NCBI GenBank assembly: GCA_014302835.1
Contig: CP060294.1
Span: forward strand, 2,939,067 to 3,003,066
Length of the DNA: 64,000 nt
Reading direction: 5' to 3'
Origin: Pedobacter sp. PAMC26386
Lineage (GTDB): Bacteria > Bacteroidota > Bacteroidia > Sphingobacteriales > Sphingobacteriaceae
Shown here: positions 25,799-35,101 of the stretch, one piece after another
How the letters are laid out: each line of letters starts with the position of its first letter
Position numbering within the stretch: the first letter of the stretch is position 1
The notes under the pieces: model-generated
The model's database searches: none
Seen by the model: only the letters and a program-made list of their open reading frames with translations
Told to the model about the DNA's origin: nothing
Program-made: the position numbers and the translations under genes

Positions 25799-27073
25799 TT
25801 ATTTTTTCCCTACTACAACCTTCGTAAAATCGGCAGTATTCAGGTATTTATTAGCAAGTGCTTTGATCTCCTCTGCTGTAATAGATTTCACAGTTTGAAT
25901 ATAATTATCATAATAATCATAGCCCAGCCCTGAGAAATAGATGTTCTTAAATTTATCAGCATGAGAAAATGCATTCTCTAAACTTCCTAGCATTGAACCT
26001 AACATATAACTGCGTACCAGGCTCAACTCCTCCTCAGAAACTGTTTCTGATTTCAACAAGTCAATTTCCTTCTCTATTTCAGTTAATGCACTGGTGCAGA
26101 CATCAGCTCCAACTTCCGTAGCAATGAAAAAATAACCAGCATCCTTCAAAGAGACAATTGCAGAACCAATTCCATAAGTATAACCTTTATCCTCACGGAT
26201 ATTAGCCATTAATCTTGAGCCAAAATAACCGCCTAAAAGGCAGTTCATCACCTGAAAACCTGCAAAATCTGCATGTGACCTGTTAATGCTTAAAGTTCCC
26301 ATTCTGATTGCAGACTGAATAGCATCAGCTCTTTCAATAAAAATATCCCCTTTTACAGTACTATCAAAAGAGAATTGATTGACTTTGGATACCTCATTAT
26401 TATTCCATTCTTTACCAAAAGAAGCATTCAGCAGATCAAATTCGGCCGTTTCAAATTTTCCGGCAACAAATACAGTACAGTTTTCAGGCTTATAAGCCGC
26501 ACTGAAATAAGCACGAAGATCAGCTCTCTCTATTCCCTGGTAATCTTCAACTTCTATATTAGAACCGTATGTTGAGGTTCCAAAAATAGCATGTGCAAAG
26601 TTCTTCCTGGCAATAAAATCATTCTTCTGCAAGCTTACCTTAAGTGACTGCTGCTGATTTTGCTTAAAAATATCCAGTTCCTGCTGAGGAAAAATACTTT
26701 CATTTAATACAGACCATAAAATAGGTAGTACAGATGACAGGTGTTTATTCAGCGTATATATTTTGATACTCGATTGATCGGCACCATAATCAGTTTGTAA
26801 AAAGGCACCATAATAATCCACTTTATCAGCAATTTCTCTTGCCGTAAGTTTATCAGTTCCATTATTAATTAAATGGTTTACTACTATTGCCTGCAAAGGT
26901 TTAGACTCATCCCAGTTTACATTTTCAAACACAAATTCAATACGAACAAGTTCCTGTTTCCCCGCATTCACGGTAAACACCTTAATTCCGTTCGCTAATT
27001 CCTGTTTTTGAGGGGCAATAAAATTGATATTATTTACCTGTCTTGATTCAGGTATAAGGGTTCGGTTAAGCAT
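25799..27073 (-). CDS. M16-family peptidase homologue without zinc motif
   Basis: The 424-residue protein has the two-domain M16 (insulinase/pitrilysin) fold: an N-half with the degenerate stretch VNHLINNGTDKLTAREI, where the HxxEH motif should be, and a C-half with GGYFGSRLMANIREDKGYTYGIGS, the family's substrate-binding region. Without HxxEH it cannot bind catalytic zinc. It is likely the non-catalytic partner of the upstream M16 protein, as in two-subunit processing peptidases. Its ATG overlaps the preceding gene's stop by 8 bases. Confidence 0.88.
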   Translation of the reverse strand: MLNRTLIPESRQVNNINFIAPQKQELANGIKVFTVNAGKQELVRIEFVFENVNWDESKPLQAIVVNHLINNGTDKLTAREIADKVDYYGAFLQTDYGADQSSIKIYTLNKHLSSVLPILWSVLNESIFPQQELDIFKQNQQQSLKVSLQKNDFIARKNFAHAIFGTSTYGSNIEVEDYQGIERADLRAYFSAAYKPENCTVFVAGKFETAEFDLLNASFGKEWNNNEVSKVNQFSFDSTVKGDIFIERADAIQSAIRMGTLSINRSHADFAGFQVMNCLLGGYFGSRLMANIREDKGYTYGIGSAIVSLKDAGYFFIATEVGADVCTSALTEIEKEIDLLKSETVSEEELSLVRSYMLGSMLGSLENAFSHADKFKNIYFSGLGYDYYDNYIQTVKSITAEEIKALANKYLNTADFTKVVVGKK

Positions 27074-28310
27074 TTTCGGAAGTTAAATAGTATAAAGTGG
27101 AACATTGCTCTCTAACGAAAGTCTTTTTGGCAGCCTGAAGTATTTTTGCAGCATCAACAGCCAGATATTTATCAATCTCCGTATTCAATCCATCTGCATC
27201 ACCCAACAACTCATAGTAAGCAAGGTTCATTGCTTTATCAAGCAGGCTCATTTCGGCAAATACCATGATAGATTCCGCCTTGTTTTTAATTTTCGTTAAT
27301 TCTATCTCGCTCACCTCTTCAGTGGCAATCTTACTCAGTTCTGCCCATACAGCCTTCTCTGCAGTTTCTATAGCTACACCTTCACTTAATTTCCCTTCCA
27401 CAACAAATAACCCTTCATCCAAACTACTGGTAATATAAGCGTGGATATCACTAAATAACTGCTGATCTTTTAGTAAGCTATTATACAGTCTTGAGGATTG
27501 TCCCTGTGAAAGCACATCAGATAAAAGATCATAAGTCTGATAATCATGATCTCTGCGGGCAGGCATTTTAAAGGCAAGGTAAAATGCATTTAATGGCACA
27601 TTAGCAGTAACCGTTTCCTTACGTTCTTCAGTTTGAACAGGCTCCTGAACTAAATCTCTGACATATTTATCTCCGGAAGGAATAGGGCTAAACCATTTTT
27701 CTGCAAGTAATTTAATCTCTTCAGTTTTCACATTTCCACCTACCACCATAATAGCATTCTGCGGATTGTAATGTTTTTTAAAGAATGCCTTTACATCCTC
27801 CATCGAAGCATTTTCAATTTGAGCAAGATCCTGTCCTATAGTTGCCCAGCGATAACTATGTTTTTTATAAGCCAGAGGTCTTAATTTCAACCATACATCA
27901 CCATAAGGCTGATTTAAATATCTTTGCTTAAATTCTTCACAAACTACATTACGCTGTGTTTCCAGACTTTTCTCAGAAAAAGCAAGGCTTAGCATCCGGT
28001 CACTTTCCAACCAAAAAGCCGTCTCAATATTAGTTGCCGGTAATGTGATGTAATAATTTGTAATATCATTACTGGTGAAAGCATTATTTTCTCCGCCTAC
28101 TCTTTGCAGGGGTTCATCATAGCTTGGTATATTGACTGACCCCCCAAACATGAGGTGCTCAAAAAGATGTGCAAAACCGGTTTTACCCTCTTCTTCATCT
28201 CTTGCACCAACATCATACAGGATATTTAATACAGCCATTGGAGTTGTATCATCTTCGTGTACCAGAACACGTAAGCCATTAGCCAGTGTAAAACGATTAA
28301 AATCTACCAT
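27066..28310 (-). CDS. M16-family zinc peptidase (catalytic subunit)
   Basis: The roughly 414-residue protein has the inverted zinc motif HLFEH (His48, Glu51, His52 from ATG 28310), followed by the typical FGGS and NAFTSNDITNYY stretches. The C-terminal M16 domain follows. I chose 28310 (MVDFNRFTLANG) over an upstream in-frame start because the homologous fold begins there. It pairs with the HxxEH-less M16 gene overlapping its 3' end by 8 bases. There is no signal peptide, so a cytoplasmic protease acting on peptides is likely. Confidence 0.93.
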   Translation of the reverse strand: MVDFNRFTLANGLRVLVHEDDTTPMAVLNILYDVGARDEEEGKTGFAHLFEHLMFGGSVNIPSYDEPLQRVGGENNAFTSNDITNYYITLPATNIETAFWLESDRMLSLAFSEKSLETQRNVVCEEFKQRYLNQPYGDVWLKLRPLAYKKHSYRWATIGQDLAQIENASMEDVKAFFKKHYNPQNAIMVVGGNVKTEEIKLLAEKWFSPIPSGDKYVRDLVQEPVQTEERKETVTANVPLNAFYLAFKMPARRDHDYQTYDLLSDVLSQGQSSRLYNSLLKDQQLFSDIHAYITSSLDEGLFVVEGKLSEGVAIETAEKAVWAELSKIATEEVSEIELTKIKNKAESIMVFAEMSLLDKAMNLAYYELLGDADGLNTEIDKYLAVDAAKILQAAKKTFVREQCSTLYYLTSENA

Positions 28311-28328
28311 AAAAATATATAATTCCGT

Positions 28329-28336
28329 CAAATATA
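28329..28336 (-). promoter_or_regulatory. -7 box for the M16 protease operon
   Basis: The minus strand reads TATATTTG, about 19 bases before the ATG at 28310. No clear -33 TTTG lies at the right spacing. Confidence 0.45.
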
Positions 28337-28429
28337 GGAATAATGATCTCCCGGTTAGCTTATCCCGCAGGAATATTGATTTAAGCTAAATGTGATACTT
28401 TCATGAAATAAAAACAGCAGAACAAATGG

Positions 28430-28437
28430 TATATTTG
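28430..28437 (+). promoter_or_regulatory. -7 box immediately before mqnC
   Basis: TATATTTG ends only 5 bases before the mqnC ATG. If used, the transcript would be leaderless or nearly so. No -33 element is evident. Confidence 0.4.
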
Positions 28438-28441
28438 CTGT

Positions 28442-29566
28442 ATGAATACTGCCGAATTATTACAAAGGGCTCTGCAATTCGACTTTTTAACTAAAGAAGA
28501 GGGCGTGTTTTTGTACCACAATGCAGCCACTGCCGATCTGGCATTTGTTGCAAATGAGCTGAGAAAAAAGCAAGTGCCTAGCGGAAAGGTTACCTGGCAA
28601 ATTGATAGGAATGTCAATACAACCAATGTATGTATTGCTAACTGTAAATTTTGCAATTTCTTCAGAAGACCAGGACACGATGAAAGTTATATCACAGATA
28701 TAGAAACATATAAGGTTAAGATTGAAGAAACTTTCCGTCTGGGAGGTGATCAGTTGCTTTTACAGGGGGGCCACCATCCTGATCTGGGACTTGAATTTTA
28801 TGCCGACCTGTTCAGAAAACTAAAAGAACTTTATCCTGATCTTAAATTGCATGCTTTAGGCCCACCGGAAATTGCACACGTTGCAAAGTTAGATAAACTA
28901 ACCCATACAGAAGTTTTAAGTGCGCTAAAGGCTGCTGGTATGGATTCTTTACCTGGTGCAGGTGCAGAAATTCTGAATGATAGAGTCCGCAGATTGATCT
29001 CTAAAGGAAAATGTGGCGGCAAGGAATGGCTGGATGTCATGCGTGCAGCACATCAGCTGGATATCACAACTTCTGCCACCATGATGTTTGGACATGTGGA
29101 AACCATAGACGAACGTTTTGAACATCTGGTATGGATCAGAGAAGTACAAAGTGAAAAACCTGAACATGCCAAAGGATTCTTAGCCTTTATTCCATGGCCA
29201 TTTCAGGATGACGGTACTTTATTGAAACGTTTAAGAGGAATTACAAATGATGTTTCGGGAGATGAATATGTGAGAATGCTTGCTTTAAGCAGAATTATGC
29301 TTCCAAATATTAAAAACATACAAGCTTCATGGCTAACTGTAGGTAAAAATGTTGCACAGTTGTGTTTACATGCAGGAGCGAATGATTTTGGTTCAATTAT
29401 GATTGAAGAAAATGTCGTTTCAGCTGCTGGTGCACCACACCGTTTTACAGCAAAAGGAATTCAGGATGCCATCAGAGAAGCTGGTTTTGAACCTCAGCTA
29501 AGAGGTCAGCAGTATAACTACCGTGATTTACCAGAACATTTGGAAGAACAGGTAATTAACTACTAA
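28442..29566 (+). CDS. mqnC: Cyclic dehypoxanthinyl futalosine synthase
   Basis: The 374-residue radical-SAM enzyme binds a 4Fe-4S cluster through Cys64, Cys68 and Cys71 (CIANCKFC). The stretches GGHHPDLGLEFY, LPGAGAEIL and ATMMFGHVET are characteristic of the MqnC/CofH/MqnE group, and the one-piece length and N-terminus fit MqnC. It cyclises dehypoxanthinyl futalosine in the futalosine route to menaquinone. It stands alone, divergent from the M16 operon, and ends at a bidirectional terminator. Confidence 0.93.
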   Translation: MNTAELLQRALQFDFLTKEEGVFLYHNAATADLAFVANELRKKQVPSGKVTWQIDRNVNTTNVCIANCKFCNFFRRPGHDESYITDIETYKVKIEETFRLGGDQLLLQGGHHPDLGLEFYADLFRKLKELYPDLKLHALGPPEIAHVAKLDKLTHTEVLSALKAAGMDSLPGAGAEILNDRVRRLISKGKCGGKEWLDVMRAAHQLDITTSATMMFGHVETIDERFEHLVWIREVQSEKPEHAKGFLAFIPWPFQDDGTLLKRLRGITNDVSGDEYVRMLALSRIMLPNIKNIQASWLTVGKNVAQLCLHAGANDFGSIMIEENVVSAAGAPHRFTAKGIQDAIREAGFEPQLRGQQYNYRDLPEHLEEQVINY

Positions 29567-29596
29567 GCATACCTTATAATACACAGTAAAATAAAA

Positions 29597-29624
29597 AAGG
29601 AAGAGAGTACATACTCTCTTCCTT
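29597..29624. terminator. Bidirectional terminator between mqnC and the ferritin-like gene
   Basis: 13-base arms AAGGAAGAGAGTA (29597-29609) and TACTCTCTTCCTT (29612-29624). It lies between convergent genes, with an A tract on the left flank. Confidence 0.75.
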
Positions 29625-29650
29625 CACACTATTTCCCCATTCAATAAATA

Positions 29651-30481
29651 TTATTTGATAAACAGACTTGCAATCGCAAGTACCTGAGGCATTGTTAATG
29701 GTTCATCGAATGCTTCTGTAGAAGCACTCACTGAGAATCCAAGACTTGGAATATTGATATCTAATTGTACTACATTATCTTCACCTGCATAACTCGCTGC
29801 CGCTGCTGCAACACCACTGTCATTTGCTCCGGTAATCCAGGGTTTTAAAGCAGTAAGCCCACCACCAGCAGGTGCTTTACGCATCTGACGGATGTGTGAA
29901 GCATGACGAGCTTCAACCGAGTGAATTTGTAAAGCCGTTTGCAATACACTTGGGCTGCCCATTAAAGCAGTAGCCTGACCTTTATAAGCTCTTACACCTG
30001 TGTCTTCAAACACCTGTGCAACTGCAAGAAAAGTTGGATAATCAGAGAATACAGTTGGAAAATTTCCTTTTGCAGTAAAATCAAACGAAGCCGCTGTGTA
30101 AGATACTGGAGTTCCACCAGAAGCAGTAATTGCTCCTTTTAATAAATTAACGTGTGCTAACTCATGATCACGGATGTTATTGATCGCTGCTACAGCAGGG
30201 GTACCCGCTGGTATTAATCCCGAAGTATTAATACCAGTCTGATAGAAATTGTATTCAATATATTCTAAAGTTAAAGCAAAGTTCAATACATCAATCACGC
30301 TTGTGGAGGTTTGTCCGTAGGCTTTTTTGAACATAGAACCTAAAGCCATTGGAAGTGCAGCTAAAGCTACTTTTGATCCAAAGCCATAAAATGATTTCAT
30401 TGCCTCTCTGCGTGGATTTAAGCGTTCATACACTTCCGCATCCACTTTTTCAATTTCTTCTAATATGTTAATGATATTCAT
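29651..30481 (-). CDS. Ferritin-like domain protein (desiccation-related type)
   Basis: The 276-residue protein has a four-helix ferritin-like domain (about residues 62-215). Glu- and His-containing helices are visible: FALTLEYIEYNFYQTGI, NIRDHELAHVNLLKGAI, QVFEDTGVRAYKG and HSVEARHASHIRQMR, typical of the PCC13-62/DUF4439-like group. A hydrophobic segment (about 35-48, ALAALPMALGSMF) after a 30-residue leader may be an export signal. Role in metal handling or desiccation is family-level inference only. It follows a paralogous gene by 11 bases in an operon. Confidence 0.85.
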   Translation of the reverse strand: MNIINILEEIEKVDAEVYERLNPRREAMKSFYGFGSKVALAALPMALGSMFKKAYGQTSTSVIDVLNFALTLEYIEYNFYQTGINTSGLIPAGTPAVAAINNIRDHELAHVNLLKGAITASGGTPVSYTAASFDFTAKGNFPTVFSDYPTFLAVAQVFEDTGVRAYKGQATALMGSPSVLQTALQIHSVEARHASHIRQMRKAPAGGGLTALKPWITGANDSGVAAAAASYAGEDNVVQLDINIPSLGFSVSASTEAFDEPLTMPQVLAIASLFIK

Positions 30482-30492
30482 GATTTCCCGAA

Positions 30493-31209
30493 TTAAGAAG
30501 TAGGTAAATTAGACGCGTTAATTGAAGTTTTAAGATAAGTCTTAGCCATGGTTAAAACCTGGATTGGTGTTCTGGCACCATCAAGACCATTGGCATCAAT
30601 AGCTGTTGCATCAGCGAAAGATCCATTTAATATCAAGTCGCGGATTAATGCTGCGTGGCGTGCTTCTACAGAAACTATTTTTCCTGCAACCTCTAAATAT
30701 TTCGCCGTTTTTATTAGTTTACCAGCTCCATTATAAGCTGTAACTCCTAAATCTTCAAATGTTTTAGCTGCATTCAGCACACTTGTTCTGTCTGCGAAAT
30801 TGATCGACGAAAAATCTACTTGTAAGCCTACAATCGCACTTGTAGCTAATGCTTTTTTGAAAAATTCACGGTGAGCCAATTCATGATCTCTGATATCCGT
30901 AAGTAAAGCAAGCTCATTTGCAGGAATGTTAGCATAAGGACTTTTTACTACAGCATCATAAAATGCACCTTCCAATTGTTCAAGCGCATAAGCATAATTT
31001 AATATACCTATATCTCCGCTACCTAAATCTACACCAGTATCCAACCCTGGAGTAGTGTTATGATCTTTTTTACAGCCAGCGGCAATTAAAGCTACACCGG
31101 CTACTCCTGCTCCTGCATATTGCAGGAATGATCTGCGTTGCAGTTTAGCAGTCAGAATACCGCTTTCTTTGTGCAGCAATTCTGTCTCTTGTTCTTGTAA
31201 ACTTTTCAT
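30493..31209 (-). CDS. Ferritin-like lipoprotein, possible Tat substrate
   Basis: The roughly 238-residue protein starts at ATG 31209. An N-terminal stretch RRSFLQYAGAGVAGVALIAAGC contains a twin-arginine and a lipobox ending in Cys, so it may be exported folded by Tat and lipidated. The ferritin-like domain follows: LNYAYALEQLEGAFYDAV, DIRDHELAHREFFKKAL, TFEDLGVTAYNGAG and VSVEARHAALIRDL. It is paralogous to the next gene, with the four core helices in the same order. A 19-base tandem repeat lies in its leader region. Confidence 0.85.
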   Translation of the reverse strand: MKSLQEQETELLHKESGILTAKLQRRSFLQYAGAGVAGVALIAAGCKKDHNTTPGLDTGVDLGSGDIGILNYAYALEQLEGAFYDAVVKSPYANIPANELALLTDIRDHELAHREFFKKALATSAIVGLQVDFSSINFADRTSVLNAAKTFEDLGVTAYNGAGKLIKTAKYLEVAGKIVSVEARHAALIRDLILNGSFADATAIDANGLDGARTPIQVLTMAKTYLKTSINASNLPTS

Positions 31210-31220
31210 AAGAAATATTT

Positions 31221-31258
31221 TTATAATATGGTTCAACAATTATAATATGGTTCAACAA
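31221..31258. repeat. 19-base exact tandem duplication upstream of the ferritin-like operon
   Basis: TTATAATATGGTTCAACAA occurs at 31221-31239 and again at 31240-31258 with no gap. It lies 12-49 bases upstream of the ATG at 31209, in the 5' leader or promoter. Confidence 0.95.
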
Positions 31259-31383
31259 TGTGAGGGCCCCCATGATTATACGGTGACATACGTCAGATAA
31301 AACAGTTTGGTTTTTGAGTTTTAGAGATAAATTCTTATCTCCCTTATTTTTTTGATAATTTCACCTTATAAAAATATCGGCCA

Positions 31384-32163
31384 GTGTTCAATGTAATTAT
31401 AGTAGATGATGAAGAATTTGCACGCTCTTCACTATATTTTCTTTTACAGGAAAATTGTGAAAACGTGCACATTTGCGGCATAGCAAAATCTGTAGATGAA
31501 GCCCGTGAATTGCTAGCACTGCACGAGGTAGACCTCATCTTTTTAGACATCGCTATGCCCGGCAAAAATGGCTTTGAGCTTATACCAGACGCGAAACAGA
31601 GCAACACACAAGTAGTTTTCACTACCGCTTATGACCAGTATGCATTAAAGGCAATTAAAGCAAACGCACTGGATTATTTATTGAAGCCGATTGACATTGA
31701 CGAACTCAAAGAAACTGTAGAAAAAGCCTCCAGGTTAATTCGTCTTTTTGACCAGGAATCTGATCGGAATGAACGCTTAAAAAATTTAGCAATTAATTTA
31801 GCAGACCGCTCAGAAATCCGTAAATTAAGTTTACCAAACGGGCAAGGATATACCCTGATAGACCTCAATGAAATTATTCATATTGAGGCAGATAGCAATT
31901 ATTCAATCTTCCATCTCGATAATAGAGAGAAAATCACCGTCTCCAAAGTATTGAAGGATTATGAAGAGATTCTGCCCGAAAACCAGTTTATCCGCATTCA
32001 TAAATCCAGCATTGTCAACCTGAATTATTTAAAAGAATATAATTCCAAAAACGGTCTTGAAGTTTTACTAAAAAATGGAGAGAAGATTGCTGTATCAAGA
32101 CGTAGAGCAAGTATTTTCGCAGAAAAAGTTAAACAATACACCAATTTCACCAGTGATAAATAA
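31384..32163 (+). CDS. LytTR-family response regulator
   Basis: The 259-residue protein has a receiver domain (residues 1-120; acidic pocket VDDEE, phospho-Asp in LIFLDIAMP, Lys in LLKPID) and a LytTR DNA-binding domain (about 150-255; KLSLPNGQGYTLIDLNEI, FIRIHKSSIVNLNYL). The start is GTG at 31384: an in-frame stop lies 15 bases upstream and no ATG precedes the receiver. The sensor kinase gene downstream overlaps it, which makes a two-component pair. Confidence 0.93.
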   Translation: MFNVIIVDDEEFARSSLYFLLQENCENVHICGIAKSVDEARELLALHEVDLIFLDIAMPGKNGFELIPDAKQSNTQVVFTTAYDQYALKAIKANALDYLLKPIDIDELKETVEKASRLIRLFDQESDRNERLKNLAINLADRSEIRKLSLPNGQGYTLIDLNEIIHIEADSNYSIFHLDNREKITVSKVLKDYEEILPENQFIRIHKSSIVNLNYLKEYNSKNGLEVLLKNGEKIAVSRRRASIFAEKVKQYTNFTSDK

Positions 32164-35101
32164 AGTAAAAGCTTTCGGAATAAGGGGAATAGCCCTACTC
32201 TTCCTCTTACTTGTTTCAAGTGTTTATTGCTATGCCCAGACCACTTTTATTAAACATTACAATACTAAAGACGGCTTACCGAGCAATAGTTGCTATTATT
32301 TGATACAAGACAAAAAAGGGTATATATGGGTAGCTTCCGATGCCGGTGTAAGCCGGTTTGATGGAAAGATCTTTGAAACATTTTCAGTAGATGACGGACT
32401 ACCAGACAATCAGATTATCCGGTTAAATGAAGATCGTTCAGGGAGGATCTGGTTTTCTGCACTAAATGGTCAGCTCAGTTATTTTTTGAACGGAGTCATT
32501 TATAACGCAAGCAATAATAAATTACTAAAGCTTTTAAAATTTAACGGCGTTGTCACCTCCTTTTTTGAAGATAGTAAAGGCAATATCTGGTTTGGAACCA
32601 ATAAAAACATGCTGGCCAGGTGGGATGGTAAATCGTTAAAAAAATACAGTTCAACTGACCACGACAATCAGTTCATCAATACCTTTATTTACGAAGATCA
32701 ATCTGGCAGAATATGGGCTTCAAGCACACATTGCCTACGTTTTTTTGACGGAGAGACTTTTATTAAAACTACATTCAGTATCAACCCCCTATCCTATAAA
32801 ACAGCCAAAAACCTGCCCAATAGGACCATGTATTTTCTCGATAAAAAAGGATTGAATTTCAAAAACGGTATGCAGCAAATGCTGACTATGAAGATTGACA
32901 GCTCCCTACTTGCCGACAATCCGGGTTATTTTTATGCAGAAAGTCAGCAGGAATTATGGTTAACTACCAATTCCGGAGTCTACCATCTGGAAGCAAATGG
33001 TTCAAAAACACATTACCTGAACAACGTGACTACCAATCAGGTGATCAAAGACAACAGAGGAAATATGTGGTTCACCACAAATAACGGGATCTACATGCTA
33101 CCCAAAAAGTCAAAAAGAGTGTATGTCATAGACAATCATCAAGGCTTAAGCAATAATATTGTTAAAAGTGTCATGAAAGACCATTCCAGCAAATTATGGC
33201 TAGGTCTGGATAATGGAAAAATTAATATACTCAACAGACCGGGACATCAAATCGATAAGATTGACATTCCTAACCTCAAAAAATTCGGCAACATCAAACA
33301 AATCAGTCCTGATTCCAGTGGGAAAGCCATTTTTTTCAGTTCTGAATACGGTTTAGGAATACTTCACCCCAAGGATGGCAGAGCCAGACATATTCAATAT
33401 GTAAAGGAAAGTGATAATTCAGATTTCGTTCTTAAAAGTTTTAGCGTGAGCAGCCGAAATCAGCTTTCGCTCGCACTGTCTTCTGGTATAGTTACACTGA
33501 ATAACCCTTTTCATCAATTATCCTTTACCCCATCAAATTATAAAAAAGGTGAGAACTTCTTTAGCAACAGAGCCTACCGTGTCTTTTACGACAGCGATGA
33601 CAACCTATGGTTCTCCAATACCAGTGGTCTGGCCGAATTATCAGCAGGCAAATTGATCAAACATTATCAGCGGCACCCGCTGTTAACCAAAAGAATTAAC
33701 GATATCGCTCAGTTACCTGATGGAACTATCGTACTCGCTACCGATGGGTACGGAATACTTTTTCTCAAAAACAATCTGCTAATCAGACAGATCACAAGAG
33801 AAGACGGCTTGGCCAACAATATCTGCAAAAAGCTATTCATACAAAAAGAACATGTCTGGGTAATTACCAACGGTGGCGTAAATCGGATTTTTCTCAACGG
33901 GAAAAACCCTGTCGAATCGTTTGAATATACAAACAGTCTGCTCGATAACGATATTAATGATTTATACATAGACAAAGACAGTGCTTATTTCGCCACCAAT
34001 CATGGACTCGTTTTCTTTGCGAATACCCCATTTGACAGAAATAAAGAGGTCCCTAAAGTACTGATTTCTGCTATTGTCAACAACAGAAAGCCACTACCTA
34101 TTAATGCGGATTCCTTCAATTTAGCACCAGCGGATAATAATATCACTTTTTATTACAGTGCCCTTGATTTTCAGAACAATTATATTTTATACCGCTACAG
34201 GCTAAAAGAAACCAACACATGGACCGAAACAAGAAACAGAAGACTGGAATTTTCCTCTCTTGAACCCGGAATCTATAAATTTGAGCTGAGTGCAAAAACA
34301 AATAATAGTCAGTGGAGCCAGCCTATAGCCGTAAGCTTCACACTGAAAGCACATTTTTGGCAAACCTGGTGGTTTATATTTGTCATTCTTTTAATCGCCA
34401 GCCTGAGTTTTTATAAGATTGCTGTGTTTGTAACCAAACAGCAAAAGAACAAAGAGCAGCAAAGACTGTTATTGAAGAATAAAATTCTGATGTTGGAACA
34501 GCAGGCCCTTCAGGCCATGATGAACCCTCATTTCGTTTTTAACGTCATGAACTCTATCCAACATTATATCAATACAAAAGACACCTCCTCGGCAAATAAA
34601 ATCCTGACCGGTTTTGCCCGGCTGATTAGAAAAAATCTGGACATCTGTACCAAAAGCTTTATTTCCATAGAAGAAGAAATTGAATACCTAACCCTTTATC
34701 TCAGCCTGGAAAAGAAAAGATTTGGAGAAAAGTTCAATTATACCATTCATATTTCACCAGATATCGATCAGGATGAGACGATGATTCCCTCTATGATTTT
34801 ACAACCCTACATAGAGAATGCAATCTGGCATGGGTTGATGCCTAAAGAAGAAGGCGGCAAAATCGAGATTGTTATTCAACCTGAAGGAACAGATGCTTTA
34901 TTGATTCAGATTATTGATGATGGGGTAGGCATAGACAACTCACTGCGTGTAAAAAAAGAAAAACATGTCAGCAAGGGGATGAGTCTTACTCAGGAAAGAA
35001 TTAACCTGATCAACCAGATTGAAGCAAATCCTATACAAATAGGTATTAAACAGAACGGTAAATCAGGTACAACTATCTCTATTTTAGTCCCAAACAGGTA
35101 G
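32153..35101 (+). CDS. Two-component propeller sensor histidine kinase (LytS-type)
   Basis: The roughly 982-residue sensor starts best at GTG 32153, which gives a normal signal peptide (GIALLFLLLVSSVYCYAQ) and an 11-base overlap with the LytTR gene; an in-frame ATG at 32075 would add 26 residues that look like shadow coding. It has about 14 Reg_prop blades (GYIWVASDAGVSRFDG, GRIWFSALNGQL, GNIWFGTNKNML and so on), a Y_Y_Y domain, one TM (about WWFIFVILLIASLSFY), then a His_kinase domain (QAMMNPHFVFNVMNSIQHYI) and HATPase (QPYIENAIWHGLMP). It senses a periplasmic ligand and phosphorylates the adjacent LytTR regulator. The ligand is unknown. Confidence 0.92.
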   Translation: MINKVKAFGIRGIALLFLLLVSSVYCYAQTTFIKHYNTKDGLPSNSCYYLIQDKKGYIWVASDAGVSRFDGKIFETFSVDDGLPDNQIIRLNEDRSGRIWFSALNGQLSYFLNGVIYNASNNKLLKLLKFNGVVTSFFEDSKGNIWFGTNKNMLARWDGKSLKKYSSTDHDNQFINTFIYEDQSGRIWASSTHCLRFFDGETFIKTTFSINPLSYKTAKNLPNRTMYFLDKKGLNFKNGMQQMLTMKIDSSLLADNPGYFYAESQQELWLTTNSGVYHLEANGSKTHYLNNVTTNQVIKDNRGNMWFTTNNGIYMLPKKSKRVYVIDNHQGLSNNIVKSVMKDHSSKLWLGLDNGKINILNRPGHQIDKIDIPNLKKFGNIKQISPDSSGKAIFFSSEYGLGILHPKDGRARHIQYVKESDNSDFVLKSFSVSSRNQLSLALSSGIVTLNNPFHQLSFTPSNYKKGENFFSNRAYRVFYDSDDNLWFSNTSGLAELSAGKLIKHYQRHPLLTKRINDIAQLPDGTIVLATDGYGILFLKNNLLIRQITREDGLANNICKKLFIQKEHVWVITNGGVNRIFLNGKNPVESFEYTNSLLDNDINDLYIDKDSAYFATNHGLVFFANTPFDRNKEVPKVLISAIVNNRKPLPINADSFNLAPADNNITFYYSALDFQNNYILYRYRLKETNTWTETRNRRLEFSSLEPGIYKFELSAKTNNSQWSQPIAVSFTLKAHFWQTWWFIFVILLIASLSFYKIAVFVTKQQKNKEQQRLLLKNKILMLEQQALQAMMNPHFVFNVMNSIQHYINTKDTSSANKILTGFARLIRKNLDICTKSFISIEEEIEYLTLYLSLEKKRFGEKFNYTIHISPDIDQDETMIPSMILQPYIENAIWHGLMPKEEGGKIEIVIQPEGTDALLIQIIDDGVGIDNSLRVKKEKHVSKGMSLTQERINLINQIEANPIQIGIKQNGKSGTTISILVPNR

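Noticed and set aside
25799..27073. Active protease assignment for the second M16 gene
   Set aside because: The HxxEH zinc motif is absent, so it is listed as a non-catalytic homologue.
32075..32152. Upstream ATG start for the propeller sensor kinase
   Set aside because: It would add 26 residues that mirror the LytTR gene's frame and place the signal peptide internally; GTG 32153 gives a normal signal peptide.
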